Notes: generated from the sequence alone by a model not told the origin. Positions 8,359 through 15,975 are shown, counted from the first letter of the stretch. The stretch is DNA of 36,335 nucleotides from Aquibium sp. A9E412 (GCF_030398335.1 NZ_JAOAOP010000038.1:1-36335), one strand, 5' to 3'. Made by a program: numbers and translations.

Positions 8359-8381
8359 CAAGCTTCGCACGCTAGACCTCG
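8359..8381 (+). promoter_or_regulatory. Putative flagellar promoter motif upstream of flhA
   Basis: CAAGC (8359-8363), 7 bases, GCTA (8371-8374), two bases, CCTCG. This repeats the arrangement upstream of flgE. It lies between repeat copy 1 and flhA, about 60 bp before the start, and would let flhA begin a new transcript. The assignment is inference. Confidence 0.33.
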
Positions 8382-8435
8382 GCGACGGACCGCTCCGCCC
8401 GACCGCCGGAGCGGCCGGCAACGAACGGGTGAGGC

Positions 8436-10523
8436 ATGGCCGTCAGCGAAGGCGCGAGCGCGCTGGAAAGCACCAGGCACGGGCGCGACGTCGGCTTCGC
8501 CGTCGGCGTCATCATCATCCTGTCGGTCCTGTTCCTGCCGATCCCGCCCTTCCTGATCGACGTCGGGCTGGCCTTCTCGATCGCCTTTTCCGTGCTCATC
8601 CTGATGGTCGCGCTGTGGATCCAGCGGCCGCTCGATTTCTCCTCCTTCCCGACGATCCTGCTGATCGCCACGATGATGCGCCTGTCGCTCAACATCGCGA
8701 CGACCCGCATGATCCTGTCGGAGGGCCACGAGGGCACCAATGCGGCCGGCCACGTCATCGGCGGCTTCTCGCGGCTGGTGATGAGCGGCGACTTCGTCAT
8801 CGGCCTGATCGTCTTTTTGATCCTGATCGTGGTGAACTTCGTCGTCATCACCAAGGGCTCGACGCGCATCGCCGAGGTCGGCGCGCGCTTCACCCTCGAC
8901 GCCATTCCCGGCAAGCAGATGTCGATCGACGCCGACCTGTCGGCCGGCATGATCGACGAGAAGGAGGCGCAGCGCCGGCGCCGCGAGCTGGAGGAGGAAA
9001 GCTCCTTCTTCGGCTCGATGGACGGCGCGTCGAAATTCGTGCGCGGCGACGCCATCGCCGGCCTCATCATCACCGCCATCAACATCGTCGGCGGCATCGC
9101 CATCGGCTATTCGCGCCATGGCATGGACTTCGGCGAGGCGGCCGACGTGTTCACCAAGCTGTCGGTCGGCGACGGGCTGGTCACCCAGATTCCGGCGCTG
9201 ATCGTCTCGCTGGCCGCCGGCCTCCTGGTCTCCAAGGGCGGCACGCGCGGCTCGGCCGACCAGGCGGTGTTCGGCCAGCTCGGCGCCTATCCCCGCGCGC
9301 TGTGGGTGGCCGCCGCCCTGCTCCTGCTGCTCGCCATCATGCCCGGCCTGCCGGCGCTGCCCTTCCTGGCGCTGGCCGGCGTGATGGGCGCCGTCGCCTA
9401 CGTGCTGCCGCTGCAGCGCCGCCGGCTCGCCGCCGAGGCCGAAGCCGCCGAGCGCGAGAAGCAGCTCACCGTCGAGGAGGAGGAGAAGAACTCCGTCAAG
9501 GCGTCGCTGAAGACGGCCGAGATCGAGCTGCTGATCGGCAAGCAGCTCTCCACCCGGCTGTTGACCTCGCATCAGGAGCTCGTCTTCCGCATGGGCAAGA
9601 TGCGCAAGAAGTTCGCCCTGCAATACGGCTTCGTCGTGCCCGAGGTGAAGCTGACCGACGACTTCGCCATCCCGCCCAAGAGCTACCAGATCAAGGTGCA
9701 CGGCACGGTGGTGGCCGAATACCCGCTGCGCGTCGGCGAGCTGATGGTGCTGCTCGGCAACCGCGAGCCGCCGGAGATGCCCGGCGAGGAGGTCAAGGAG
9801 CCGGCCTTCGGCATGCGCGCCTTCTCGGTGCCCGACATGTTCGCCGAGGACCTGAAGCGCGAGCAGTACGCCTTCGCCGACAACATGTCGGTGCTGCTGA
9901 CGCATCTGAGCGAGGTGATCCGCAACAACCTGCCGCAGCTCCTGTCCTACAAGGACATGAAGGCGCTGATCGAGCGGCTCGACCCCGAGTACCGCAAGCT
10001 GGCCGACGAGGTCTGCACCACGCACATGTCGTATCCCGGCCTGCAGGCGGTGCTCAAGCTGCTGCTCGCCGAACGCGTGTCGATCCGCAACCTGCATCTC
10101 ATCATCGAGGCGATCGCCGAGATCGCGCCGCACATCCGCCGCACCGAGCAGATCGTCGAGCACGTGCGCATCCGCATGGCGCAGCAGATCTGCGGCGACC
10201 TCAGCGAGGGCGGCGCGCTCAAGGTGCTGCGTCTCGGCAACCGCTGGGACCTCGCCTTCCACCAGAGCCTGAAGCGCGACGCCAAGGGCGAGATCCGCGA
10301 GTTCGACATCGATCCGCGCCAGCTCGAGGAGTTCGGCCAGGAGGCCTCGAAGGCGATCCGCACCCATCTCGAGGCGGGCGAGCGCTTCGCGCTGGTCACC
10401 GCGCCGGAGGCCCGGCCCTATGTGCGCATGGTCATCGAGCGGCTGTTCCCGACGCTGCCGGTGCTGAGCCACGTGGAGATCGCCAAGGGCGTGGAGATCC
10501 GCGTGCTGGGCTCGGTGTCGTGA
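8436..10523 (+). CDS. flhA: Flagellar export apparatus protein FlhA
   Basis: 695 residues, the normal length. The N-terminal half (about 15-330) holds some eight membrane segments, with the family's highly conserved stretches [33 protein letters not shown] (start of the FHIPEP cytoplasmic loop) and the nearby [10 protein letters not shown]. After a charged linker (about 330-360) comes the large cytosolic domain that binds chaperone-substrate complexes, including [10 protein letters not shown] and [17 protein letters not shown]. FlhA is the core ring of the flagellar type III secretion export gate and uses proton motive force. It is 209 bp downstream of fliQ, the largest gap inside this export block, and is followed by fliR after 18 bp. 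Confidence 0.96.
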   Translation: MAVSEGASALESTRHGRDVGFAVGVIIILSVLFLPIPPFLIDVGLAFSIAFSVLILMVALWIQRPLDFSSFPTILLIATMMRLSLNIATTRMILSEGHEGTNAAGHVIGGFSRLVMSGDFVIGLIVFLILIVVNFVVITKGSTRIAEVGARFTLDAIPGKQMSIDADLSAGMIDEKEAQRRRRELEEESSFFGSMDGASKFVRGDAIAGLIITAINIVGGIAIGYSRHGMDFGEAADVFTKLSVGDGLVTQIPALIVSLAAGLLVSKGGTRGSADQAVFGQLGAYPRALWVAAALLLLLAIMPGLPALPFLALAGVMGAVAYVLPLQRRRLAAEAEAAEREKQLTVEEEEKNSVKASLKTAEIELLIGKQLSTRLLTSHQELVFRMGKMRKKFALQYGFVVPEVKLTDDFAIPPKSYQIKVHGTVVAEYPLRVGELMVLLGNREPPEMPGEEVKEPAFGMRAFSVPDMFAEDLKREQYAFADNMSVLLTHLSEVIRNNLPQLLSYKDMKALIERLDPEYRKLADEVCTTHMSYPGLQAVLKLLLAERVSIRNLHLIIEAIAEIAPHIRRTEQIVEHVRIRMAQQICGDLSEGGALKVLRLGNRWDLAFHQSLKRDAKGEIREFDIDPRQLEEFGQEASKAIRTHLEAGERFALVTAPEARPYVRMVIERLFPTLPVLSHVEIAKGVEIRVLGSVS

Positions 10524-10541
10524 GATGCCGGGCGGCCGGCC

Positions 10542-11288
10542 ATGATCGAGCAGGCGGTGCTCGCCGCCTTCCTCGCCTTCTGCCGCATCGGCGCCTGCTT
10601 CATGCTGATGCCGGGCTTCGGCAGCGCCCGGGTGCCGGCCCAGGTGCGGCTGTTCGTGGCGGTGGCCGCCTCGCTGGCGCTGCTCTTCCAGCTGTGGGAG
10701 GAGATCGCGCCCTTCGTCGAGCGCAGCGCCGACGCGCTCGCCCTGCTCATCGTGTCGGAGATCCTGATCGGCGCGCTGATCGGCCTGGTGGCGCGCTTCT
10801 ACGTGCTGGCGCTGCAGTTCATCGGCGCGGCGATCTCGCTGATGGTCGGCTTCGGCGCGCCGGGCGGCGGCATCGCGCTGGAGGAGCCGGAGCCGCAGCC
10901 CGCGCTCGGCGCCATCATCTCGTTCTCCGCGCTGCTGCTGCTGTTCGTGCTCGACTTTCACCACCAGATCGTGCTGGCGCTGGTCGAGTCCTATCGCGCG
11001 GTGCCGATCGACACGCTGTTCAACGCGCGGGTGGCGCTGGTCAACCTGGCCGACACCATCTCCGAGGCGTTTTTCGTGATGATCCGCCTCGGCAGCCCGT
11101 TCGTCGCCTATGCCATCCTGGTCAACCTGGCGGTCGGCTTCGTCAACAAGCTGACGCCGCAGATCCCGATCTACTTCATCTCGCTGCCCTTCATCATCGC
11201 CGGCGGGCTGATCATGATCTATTTCGCCATCGCCACCATGCTGTCGCTGTTCGCCGACGGCTTCTATCCCGTCACGCTGGGACGCTAG
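10542..11288 (+). CDS. fliR: Flagellar export gate protein FliR
   Basis: 248 residues with about six hydrophobic segments. Recognisable stretches are FCRIGACFMLMPGFGSARVP near the N-terminus, SEILIGALIGLVARFY in the middle, and NLAVGFVNKLTPQIPIYFISLPF near the C-terminus, all typical of FliR. FliR completes the FliP-FliQ-FliR pore complex. The start has only a weak ribosome binding site and is probably translated by coupling with flhA. Confidence 0.95.
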   Translation: MIEQAVLAAFLAFCRIGACFMLMPGFGSARVPAQVRLFVAVAASLALLFQLWEEIAPFVERSADALALLIVSEILIGALIGLVARFYVLALQFIGAAISLMVGFGAPGGGIALEEPEPQPALGAIISFSALLLLFVLDFHHQIVLALVESYRAVPIDTLFNARVALVNLADTISEAFFVMIRLGSPFVAYAILVNLAVGFVNKLTPQIPIYFISLPFIIAGGLIMIYFAIATMLSLFADGFYPVTLGR

Positions 11289-11328
11289 ACGGCCCGGTCG
11301 GCGACGCGCCCGCAAGGCAGGTGCGGCG

Positions 11329-11724
11329 ATGACGACGCGCGGCAAGCGGCTGAAGAAGCTGGTCGAGGTGCAGGGCAAGCTGAAGGCGCTGCACGAGGCG
11401 CGCCACGCCGGCCACCTGGCCGACGCGCGGCGCGCCGAGGACGAGGCGCAGGCGCTCGCCGGCCGCTTCCAGGCCGAGGATTCGCTGTCGGGGCTGTTTC
11501 CCGAGCTCTATCACCGGCGCATCGCCGACGCGGTCGACCGCGGCCGCCGGCGCCGCGAGGACGCCGCCGCGGAGGCCGACCGCCTCGCGCTGGCGAGCGC
11601 GCGCACGACCGTCGTCGAGCGCGCCTACCGCGAGGCGGCGGCAAGCGAGGAGCGCGCGGCGGAGGACCGCGAGCGGCTCGAGGCGGTGGCGCGCCGGCGC
11701 CCCGGCGGCGACGGCGCGACGTAA
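11329..11724 (+). CDS. Small coiled-coil protein, probably FliJ-like
   Basis: 131 residues, almost entirely charged and helical, rich in Arg, Ala and Glu with heptad-like spacing (for example KLVEVQGKLKALHEARHAGHL). There is no signal peptide or membrane segment. Size, coiled-coil character and position beside export-gate genes fit FliJ, the cytoplasmic protein that links the export ATPase FliI to FlhA. FliJ diverges too fast in sequence for me to be sure. A small role in export, as a chaperone escort, is the best guess. The start at 11329 follows a GGCAGG site. Confidence 0.55.
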   Translation: MTTRGKRLKKLVEVQGKLKALHEARHAGHLADARRAEDEAQALAGRFQAEDSLSGLFPELYHRRIADAVDRGRRRREDAAAEADRLALASARTTVVERAYREAAASEERAAEDRERLEAVARRRPGGDGAT

Positions 11725-11732
11725 GGCTGCCG

Positions 11733-11748
11733 CAAGCTTGTCGCGCGA
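11733..11748 (+). promoter_or_regulatory. Possible weak third copy of the CAAGC motif
   Basis: CAAGC (11733-11737), 7 bases, then GACA. It keeps the CAAGC spacing of the motifs before flgE and flhA but not the GCTA half. It lies 43 bp before the rod-binding gene. Low confidence. Confidence 0.18.
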
Positions 11749-11790
11749 CACTGCGGCCATCGAGCAACCCGCGGCGGAGCGCACGGCGTC

Positions 11791-12351
11791 TTGGCGATCT
11801 CACCCCCTGGCGACATCGTCTCCGAAGTGGCAGCGGCGGCCGATCCGGCCGCGCTGGCCGCCGCGCGCGCCAAGCTCGCCCGCCATGCCGAGCGCGCCGA
11901 CGGCACGGGCTTTGCCGCCACGACCGCGGCGCCGGCCGCGGCGATGCCGGCGGCCCCGCGCGGGGCGCCGGCGCCCGACGCGTTCGTGAAGTTCGAGGCG
12001 ATGGTGCTGCAGACCTTCGTCGAATCGATGCTGCCGGAAGACAGCGACGGCGTCTACGGCGAGGGCCTGTCGGGCGAGATGTGGAAGTCGATGCTGGCCG
12101 GCGAGCTCGCCCGCGCGATGGCCGACCGCGGCGGCATCGGCATCGCCGAGCGGGTGCTCGGCGACCACTACATGGACGGCGAGGAGAAGGTGCCGCTGCG
12201 CGGCGTCTCGGCCGATCCGGGCAAGGCGGAGGCCGAGACGCAGGATCTGCTGTCGGTCGGCCTTCTGCATCAGATCCAGCGCCGCGCGGCCGAGGCGATC
12301 GGCCCCGCGGCGGGCGACGGCGCGACCGGCGCCACGACACGAGAAGGCTGA
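11791..12351 (+). CDS. Rod-binding protein, FlgJ N-terminal-domain type
   Basis: 186 residues with a TTG start; the frame has no ATG closer to the expected N-terminus, and a GGAG-like site lies about 11 bases upstream. The first 65 residues are Ala/Pro-rich and variable. Residues about 68-125 match the rod-binding domain: FVKFEAMVLQTFVESMLPE, YGEGLSGEMWKSMLAGELA and ADRGGIGIAERVL. In enterobacteria this domain is fused to a muramidase in FlgJ and helps assemble the rod. Here, as in most alphaproteobacteria, the muramidase half is absent, and the transglycosylase at 473-1060 could supply it. Followed after 9 nt by the FlgN-like gene. Confidence 0.8.
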   Translation: MAISPPGDIVSEVAAAADPAALAAARAKLARHAERADGTGFAATTAAPAAAMPAAPRGAPAPDAFVKFEAMVLQTFVESMLPEDSDGVYGEGLSGEMWKSMLAGELARAMADRGGIGIAERVLGDHYMDGEEKVPLRGVSADPGKAEAETQDLLSVGLLHQIQRRAAEAIGPAAGDGATGATTREG

Positions 12352-12360
12352 GGACGCGCC

Positions 12361-12783
12361 ATGTACGACCCCTCCATCCTGACCGACACCCGGCCCGAGG
12401 GTCCCGCGCCGCGCTCCGGCGGCGGCGCCGGCTCCGGCAGCCTGATGGCGATCGTCGCCCGCATCGAGGAGGCGATCGACGCGGAGACCGCCGCGATCCG
12501 CTCCGATCCCGGCTTCGACGTCCAGGCCTCCAACGCGCGCAAGAGCCGCTGCCTCTACGAGCTCAACCGCGCCATCAAGGGCGCCGGCACCGGCGCGCTG
12601 TCGGACGAGCACCGCGCCGCGGTCGAGCGCCTGCGCGACAAGCTCGCCGTCAACGCCGCCGCGCTGCAGGCGCATCTGTCGGCGGTCGGCGAGGTGGCCG
12701 GGATCCTGCAGGGCGCCATCGCCCATTCCGAGGCCGACGGCACCTATTCGGCCGGCGCCTTCGGCAGCGGCCGCGCCGCATGA
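12361..12783 (+). CDS. FlgN-like flagellar chaperone
   Basis: 140 residues. After a disordered Gly/Ser/Pro-rich start (1-27) the protein is helical: MAIVARIEEAIDAETAAIRS, then SNARKSRCLYELNRAIKG, then a helix with AAVERLRDKLAVNAAALQAHL. The ending contains SDGTYS-like HSEADGTYS, which I associate with rhizobial FlgN-like proteins. FlgN holds FlgK and FlgL unpolymerised in the cytoplasm and delivers them to the export gate; both partners are encoded upstream. The assignment is by pattern and context. Its stop overlaps the next start (ATGA at 12780-12783). Confidence 0.62.
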   Translation: MYDPSILTDTRPEGPAPRSGGGAGSGSLMAIVARIEEAIDAETAAIRSDPGFDVQASNARKSRCLYELNRAIKGAGTGALSDEHRAAVERLRDKLAVNAAALQAHLSAVGEVAGILQGAIAHSEADGTYSAGAFGSGRAA

Positions 12784-13298
12784 TCAAGTTCGTCGTCGCC
12801 GCGGTCTGGATCAGCCTGGCGACGCTCGGCGCGGTGTTCTACGCCTTCCAGGCGACCCAGGCGCGCCAGTCGGCCGACCCGCCGCCGCCGCTGTTCGGCG
12901 GGCTCGACTACATGCGCACCAGGATCGTCTCGGTGCCGGTGGTCGGCGAGGGCCGCGTGCAGGGCTACTTCCTCGTCCGTCTCGCCTATGCGGTGCAGCC
13001 GGGCAAGCTCGCCAAGCTGGCGCTGCCGCCCGACATGCTGATGGTCGACGAGTTGCACACCTATCTCTACGGCAATCCGCAGACCGACTGGGCCAATGTC
13101 GAGACGATCGACATCGAGGGCTTCAAGGCCGGCATCCGCGACGCGATCAACGCGCGCGTCGGCGACGAGCTGGTGCACGAGGTGCTGATCGAGCAGATCG
13201 ACTTCCTGTCCAAGGAGGAGATCCGCGACAACACGCTGCGCCGCCGTCTCGCCCCGCCGGAGAACGAGGAGCAGGCGGCCGCGCCGGCCGCCCACTGA
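12780..13298 (+). CDS. Membrane-anchored flagellar-cluster protein, FliL-like
   Basis: 172 residues. One N-terminal membrane segment (about 4-24, FVVAAVWISLATLGAVFYAF) places residues 30-172 in the periplasm. The periplasmic part resembles conserved rhizobial proteins of unknown function with the core GYFLVRLAYAVQPGKL, and GFKAGIRDAINARVGDELV followed by EVLIEQIDFLSKEEIRDN. The topology and the C-terminal helix-strand order resemble FliL, which strengthens stator-rotor contact, but the similarity is too weak to name it FliL. It overlaps the FlgN-like gene by 4 nt and is the last gene of the flagellar run. It may belong to the motor or basal body. Confidence 0.55.
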   Translation: MIKFVVAAVWISLATLGAVFYAFQATQARQSADPPPPLFGGLDYMRTRIVSVPVVGEGRVQGYFLVRLAYAVQPGKLAKLALPPDMLMVDELHTYLYGNPQTDWANVETIDIEGFKAGIRDAINARVGDELVHEVLIEQIDFLSKEEIRDNTLRRRLAPPENEEQAAAPAAH

Positions 13299-13313
13299 GC
13301 CGGCGCCGCGACC

Positions 13314-13410
13314 GCGTTGCCAGGCGAAGCGGAAACCGGTCCGCCGTTCGCAAACGCGTGAAAACAATGCGTTGGAGCCGATCTGCGATTCCGTGAAACG
13401 CAGAACGGCT
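13314..13410 (+). repeat. Dispersed palindromic intergenic repeat, copy 2
   Basis: This is the second copy of the 97-bp element at 8228-8324, in the same orientation. The 3' half forms a stem AGCCGATCTGCG/CGCAGAACGGCT (13376-13387 with 13399-13410) with one mismatch. The 5' half carries GGAAACCGGTCC. The repeat fills nearly the whole gap between the last flagellar gene and the convergent acyl-CoA dehydrogenase gene and overlaps the latter's stop codon by one base (13410). Its hairpin may serve as a boundary between the two converging transcripts. Confidence 0.75.
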
Positions 13411-14582
13411 TAGCTGGCCGGGCGCTTGCGGTTGGAGGTGCCGGGCAGCGTGCCCTCCAGCTTGGCGATGATGCCCAGCATCACCTCGTCGGCCCCCGCG
13501 CCGATCGACACCAGCCGCGTGTCGCGGTAGGCGCGGCTGACGGGGTTGTCGTAGGCATAGCCGAGGCCACCCCAGTACTGCAGGCACGAATCGGTGATCT
13601 CGCGGCCGAGCCGGCCGGTCTTGAGCTTGGCCATCGAGGCGAGCCGGGTGACGTCGCGGCCCGCGACATACTGCTCGATGGCGCTCCAGGTCAGCGCGCG
13701 CAGCGCCTCGACCTCGGTGCGCAGCTCGGCCAGCCGGAAGTGCACCACCTGGTTGTCGAGCACCGGCTTGCCGAAGGCGTGGCGCCCGGCGGTGTAGTCG
13801 ATGGTCAGGTCGATCAGCCGGTCGAAGCCCTTCAGCGCGCTCGCCGCCGCATAAAGCCGCTCCTCCTGGAACTGCAGCATCTGCATGGTGAAGCCCATGC
13901 CCTCCTGGCCGATCACGTTGGCCTTCGGCACGCGCACCTCGTCGAAGAAGAGCTGCGCGGTGTCCGAGGCGTTCATGCCGATCTTGCGGATCTTCTGGCG
14001 CGTGATGCCGTCGGCGTCCATCGGCACGGCGATCAGCGACTTGTTCTTGTGCGGCGGCCCGTCCGAGGTGTTGGCGAGCAGGCAGCACCAGTCGGCCTTC
14101 ATGCCGTTGGTGATCCACATCTTGGTGCCGGAGATCACGTAGTCGCCGCCGTCCGGGCGCGCCGTCGTGCGCACGGCCGCCACGTCGGAGCCGCCGCCCG
14201 GCTCCGACACGCCGAGGCAGGCGACGACGTCGCCGGCGATCGACGGCTTCAGGAAGTTGCGCTTCAGCTCGGCGGAGCCGAAGCGGTTGAGCGCCGGCGT
14301 CGCCATGTCGGTGTGCACGCCGATCGCCATCGGCACGCCGCCGCAGGCGACCAGGCCGAGCTCCTCGGCCATCACCATGGAATAGGAGAAGTCGAGACCG
14401 AGCCCGCCATAGTCGGGATCGTACTTGATGCCGAGCAGGCCGAGACCGCCCAGCGTCTTGAACAGCGCGTGCGAGGGAAACTCCTCCGCCTCCTCCCACG
14501 CGTCGACATGCGGGTTGATCTCCGTCTCGACCACCTTCGCCACGGTGCGGCGCAGGTTCTCGTGCTCGGCGGTGAACTGCAT
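13410..14582 (-). CDS. Acyl-CoA dehydrogenase, isovaleryl/citronellyl-CoA dehydrogenase-like
   Basis: 390 residues, normal for the family. The start follows GGGAGGAGG. The FAD-binding motifs are CLGVSEPGGGSD (122-133) and MWITNG (155-160), followed by the beta domain and the C-terminal helical bundle with QYWGGLGY. The general-base position used by medium-chain enzymes, near residue 360, is Ile-Gly-Ala-Gly rather than Glu-Gly-Thr. Instead a Glu stands in QFQEERLYAAA (240-241). That arrangement is known from isovaleryl-CoA dehydrogenase and the citronellyl-CoA enzyme AtuD, so a branched acyl-CoA substrate is likely. It diverges from the SCP2 gene and shares its operator region. Confidence 0.87.
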   Translation of the reverse strand: MQFTAEHENLRRTVAKVVETEINPHVDAWEEAEEFPSHALFKTLGGLGLLGIKYDPDYGGLGLDFSYSMVMAEELGLVACGGVPMAIGVHTDMATPALNRFGSAELKRNFLKPSIAGDVVACLGVSEPGGGSDVAAVRTTARPDGGDYVISGTKMWITNGMKADWCCLLANTSDGPPHKNKSLIAVPMDADGITRQKIRKIGMNASDTAQLFFDEVRVPKANVIGQEGMGFTMQMLQFQEERLYAAASALKGFDRLIDLTIDYTAGRHAFGKPVLDNQVVHFRLAELRTEVEALRALTWSAIEQYVAGRDVTRLASMAKLKTGRLGREITDSCLQYWGGLGYAYDNPVSRAYRDTRLVSIGAGADEVMLGIIAKLEGTLPGTSNRKRPAS

Positions 14583-14675
14583 GGAGCCTCCTCCCGGTCC
14601 GGCCGCGCCGGCCCGGCGTCGCGGCGCCGCATGGCGGGCGGGGCGGCCTGCGGCGCTGCCGCGGACAGGCCCCGG

Positions 14676-14704
14676 ACGCTAGATCACGTTGACGTAAACG
14701 TCAA
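14676..14704 (-). promoter_or_regulatory. Predicted promoter of the acyl-CoA dehydrogenase gene
   Basis: On the minus strand, a -35 box TTGACG (14699-14704), 17 bases, and a -10 box TAGCGT (14676-14681). The -35 box is one arm of the palindrome at 14689-14704. The start codon is about 95 bp downstream. Confidence 0.5.
14689..14704. promoter_or_regulatory. Palindromic operator between divergent genes
   Basis: TTGACGTAAACGTCAA has perfect 7-bp arms around two central bases. It sits almost exactly midway between the two start codons (about 110 bp from each), and each arm contains the -35 box of one promoter. A protein bound here could block both promoters at once. The form resembles sites of MerR-family regulators of branched-chain acyl-CoA catabolism such as LiuR; that comparison is from memory and is an inference. 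Confidence 0.62.
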
Positions 14705-14717
14705 TCGGTTGCTATGG
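14689..14717 (+). promoter_or_regulatory. Predicted promoter of the SCP2 gene
   Basis: A -35 box TTGACG (14689-14694), 17 bases, and a -10-like box CTATGG (14712-14717). Transcription would start near 14724, giving a leader of about 90 nt. The -35 box lies within the palindrome. Confidence 0.52.
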
Positions 14718-14813
14718 GCTTGACCGCCGCTTCGTGCCAACAATGGCGCCGCCGCAGGCCGGACGGCAGCAGAGTTTCGACGGGCCCCGCGCCGCAACGA
14801 GGAGAAGACTGCC

Positions 14814-15095
14814 ATGACCATGAACGAGATCGCCGACAAGATGCGCGAGCGGGTCGCCGATTCCGGCTTCGACCGCTCGGTCAAGTTCGACTGCGGCGAA
14901 GACGGCGTGATCGTGATGGACGGCACCACGGTGACCACCGAGGACGCGCCGGCCGACTGCACGATCGCGCTGTCGAAGGACGATCTGGAGGCGATGATGG
15001 CCGGCGACCTCAACCCGACCTCCGCCTTCATGCAGGGCAAGCTCAAGGTCGACGGCGACATGTCGGTCGCCATGCAGCTCAGCCAGGTCATCTGA
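14814..15095 (+). CDS. SCP2 sterol-carrier domain protein
   Basis: 93 residues, the size of a single SCP2 domain. The start is preceded by GAGGAGAAG. The features are an N-terminal helix (MNEIADKMRERV), a beta sheet with KFDCGEDGVIVMDG, the segment ADCTIALSKDDLEAMMAGDL, and the C-terminal NPTSAFMQGKLKVDGDMSVAMQL, which is highly typical of the family. SCP2 domains hold lipids or acyl-CoA in a hydrophobic tunnel. The shared divergent control region with an acyl-CoA dehydrogenase suggests that it supplies or shuttles the acyl-CoA substrate. Confidence 0.9.
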   Translation: MTMNEIADKMRERVADSGFDRSVKFDCGEDGVIVMDGTTVTTEDAPADCTIALSKDDLEAMMAGDLNPTSAFMQGKLKVDGDMSVAMQLSQVI

Positions 15096-15122
15096 CCGGC
15101 CCGCCCGAGCCCGCCGATCCGG

Positions 15123-15159
15123 CGCCCGGCGGCCGCCATGCCGCCGGGCGTCGTCGTTT
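15123..15159. terminator. Hairpin terminator between SCP2 and GNAT genes
   Basis: Perfect 11-bp arms, CGCCCGGCGGC (15123-15133) and GCCGCCGGGCG (15140-15150), with a 6-base loop, followed by TCGTCGTTT on the plus strand. The T tract is interrupted, so termination strength is uncertain. The site lies between convergent genes and could serve the plus strand mainly. Confidence 0.6.
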
Positions 15160-15165
15160 CCGTGG

Positions 15166-15864
15166 TCAGGCGGCGAGCGCCGCGACCGCCGGCCAAGCCG
15201 AAGCGCGCTCGCGCCGGCCGGCCGGCTGCAGCACGCCGGCCGCGCCGTCGAGCGCGCCCGGCACCAGCTCGAGCGCCAGGAAGCGCGCCCGCTCGAAGGG
15301 ACCGGGCATGGCGAGCGCCGCCGTCGGTGCCGCGGTGAAGCCGAAGCGGGCATAGTAGCCGGCATCGCCGACGAGCAGGATCGCGCCGTGGCCGCGCCGG
15401 CCGGCCTCGGCGACGGCGCGGCGCATCAGCGCCGAGCCCACGCCGCCGCCCTTGAGCGCCGGGTCGACGGCGAGCGGGCCGAGCAGGAGCGCCGGCGGAC
15501 CGCCCGCCCCCGCCGTCACGTCCCACAGCCGCACGGTGCCGAGGAGGCGGCCGTCGGCGTCCTTCGCGGCAAAGGCGAGGCCCTCCGCCGGACGGCGGCC
15601 GCGCCTGAGCTTCTCCGACGCCTTGCGCTTGCGCGTTGGCCCCATGGCGCGGTCGAGCAGCGCCTCGCGGGCCGCGACGTCGGACGCCTGCTCGACGGAA
15701 ATGACGAGGGCGACGGCGTCCACCTCACCCCGCGAGGGGGAGGAGGCCGCGACGCGACGGCAGGGGGATGCCGTCGCGACCGCCGGTCCGCCCACCTCTG
15801 CCCTGCCGTCGAAGATCGGCAGGTCGGGCGCGGCGCCGCGCGTGTCGAACGAATTGAAGTCCAT
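15166..15864 (-). CDS. GNAT N-acetyltransferase with in-frame repeat insertion
   Basis: 232 residues. The acetyl-CoA motif A is LLLGPLAVDPALKGGGVGSALMRRAV (about 126-151, containing the GGGVGSA loop), followed by GHGAILLVGDAGYYARFGF, which is typical of the COG3153 group of predicted acetyltransferases. The gene lies downstream of the ornithine decarboxylase gene, as in other rhizobia, so a polyamine-related role is possible but unproven. Residues about 21-48 look foreign to the family: the coding DNA there (15721-15804) resembles a palindromic intergenic repeat. Removing it would leave an ordinary N-terminus. Confidence 0.82.
   Translation of the reverse strand: MDFNSFDTRGAAPDLPIFDGRAEVGGPAVATASPCRRVAASSPSRGEVDAVALVISVEQASDVAAREALLDRAMGPTRKRKASEKLRRGRRPAEGLAFAAKDADGRLLGTVRLWDVTAGAGGPPALLLGPLAVDPALKGGGVGSALMRRAVAEAGRRGHGAILLVGDAGYYARFGFTAAPTAALAMPGPFERARFLALELVPGALDGAAGVLQPAGRRERASAWPAVAALAA
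15721..15804 (-). repeat. Palindromic repeat element inside the GNAT gene
   Basis: The segment has CCTCCCCCTCGCGGGG-like and TGAGGTG blocks on the minus strand and a perfect 10-bp inverted repeat CGCGACGGCA/TGCCGTCGCG (15753-15762 with 15769-15778). These blocks recall the abundant small intergenic repeats of Hyphomicrobiales. Here the element keeps the reading frame (84 nt, 28 codons). Confidence 0.55.
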
Positions 15865-15975
15865 GTCCGCGATCCTTCACAGGCGGAGAAAAGTCCACGA
15901 GCGAACCCGGCGCCGGCGCGCGAGAACCGGCGGCGGGGATGACCTGGCGGCGGCCGGCGCAAGGCCGGCGAGCCG

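Noticed and set aside
7467-11378. Open frame of about 1300 codons on the minus strand, antisense to flgD-fliR
   Set aside because: Extreme GC content leaves few stop codons antisense to real genes. The product is Arg/His/Gln-rich and without domains, while the plus strand holds well-known flagellar proteins.
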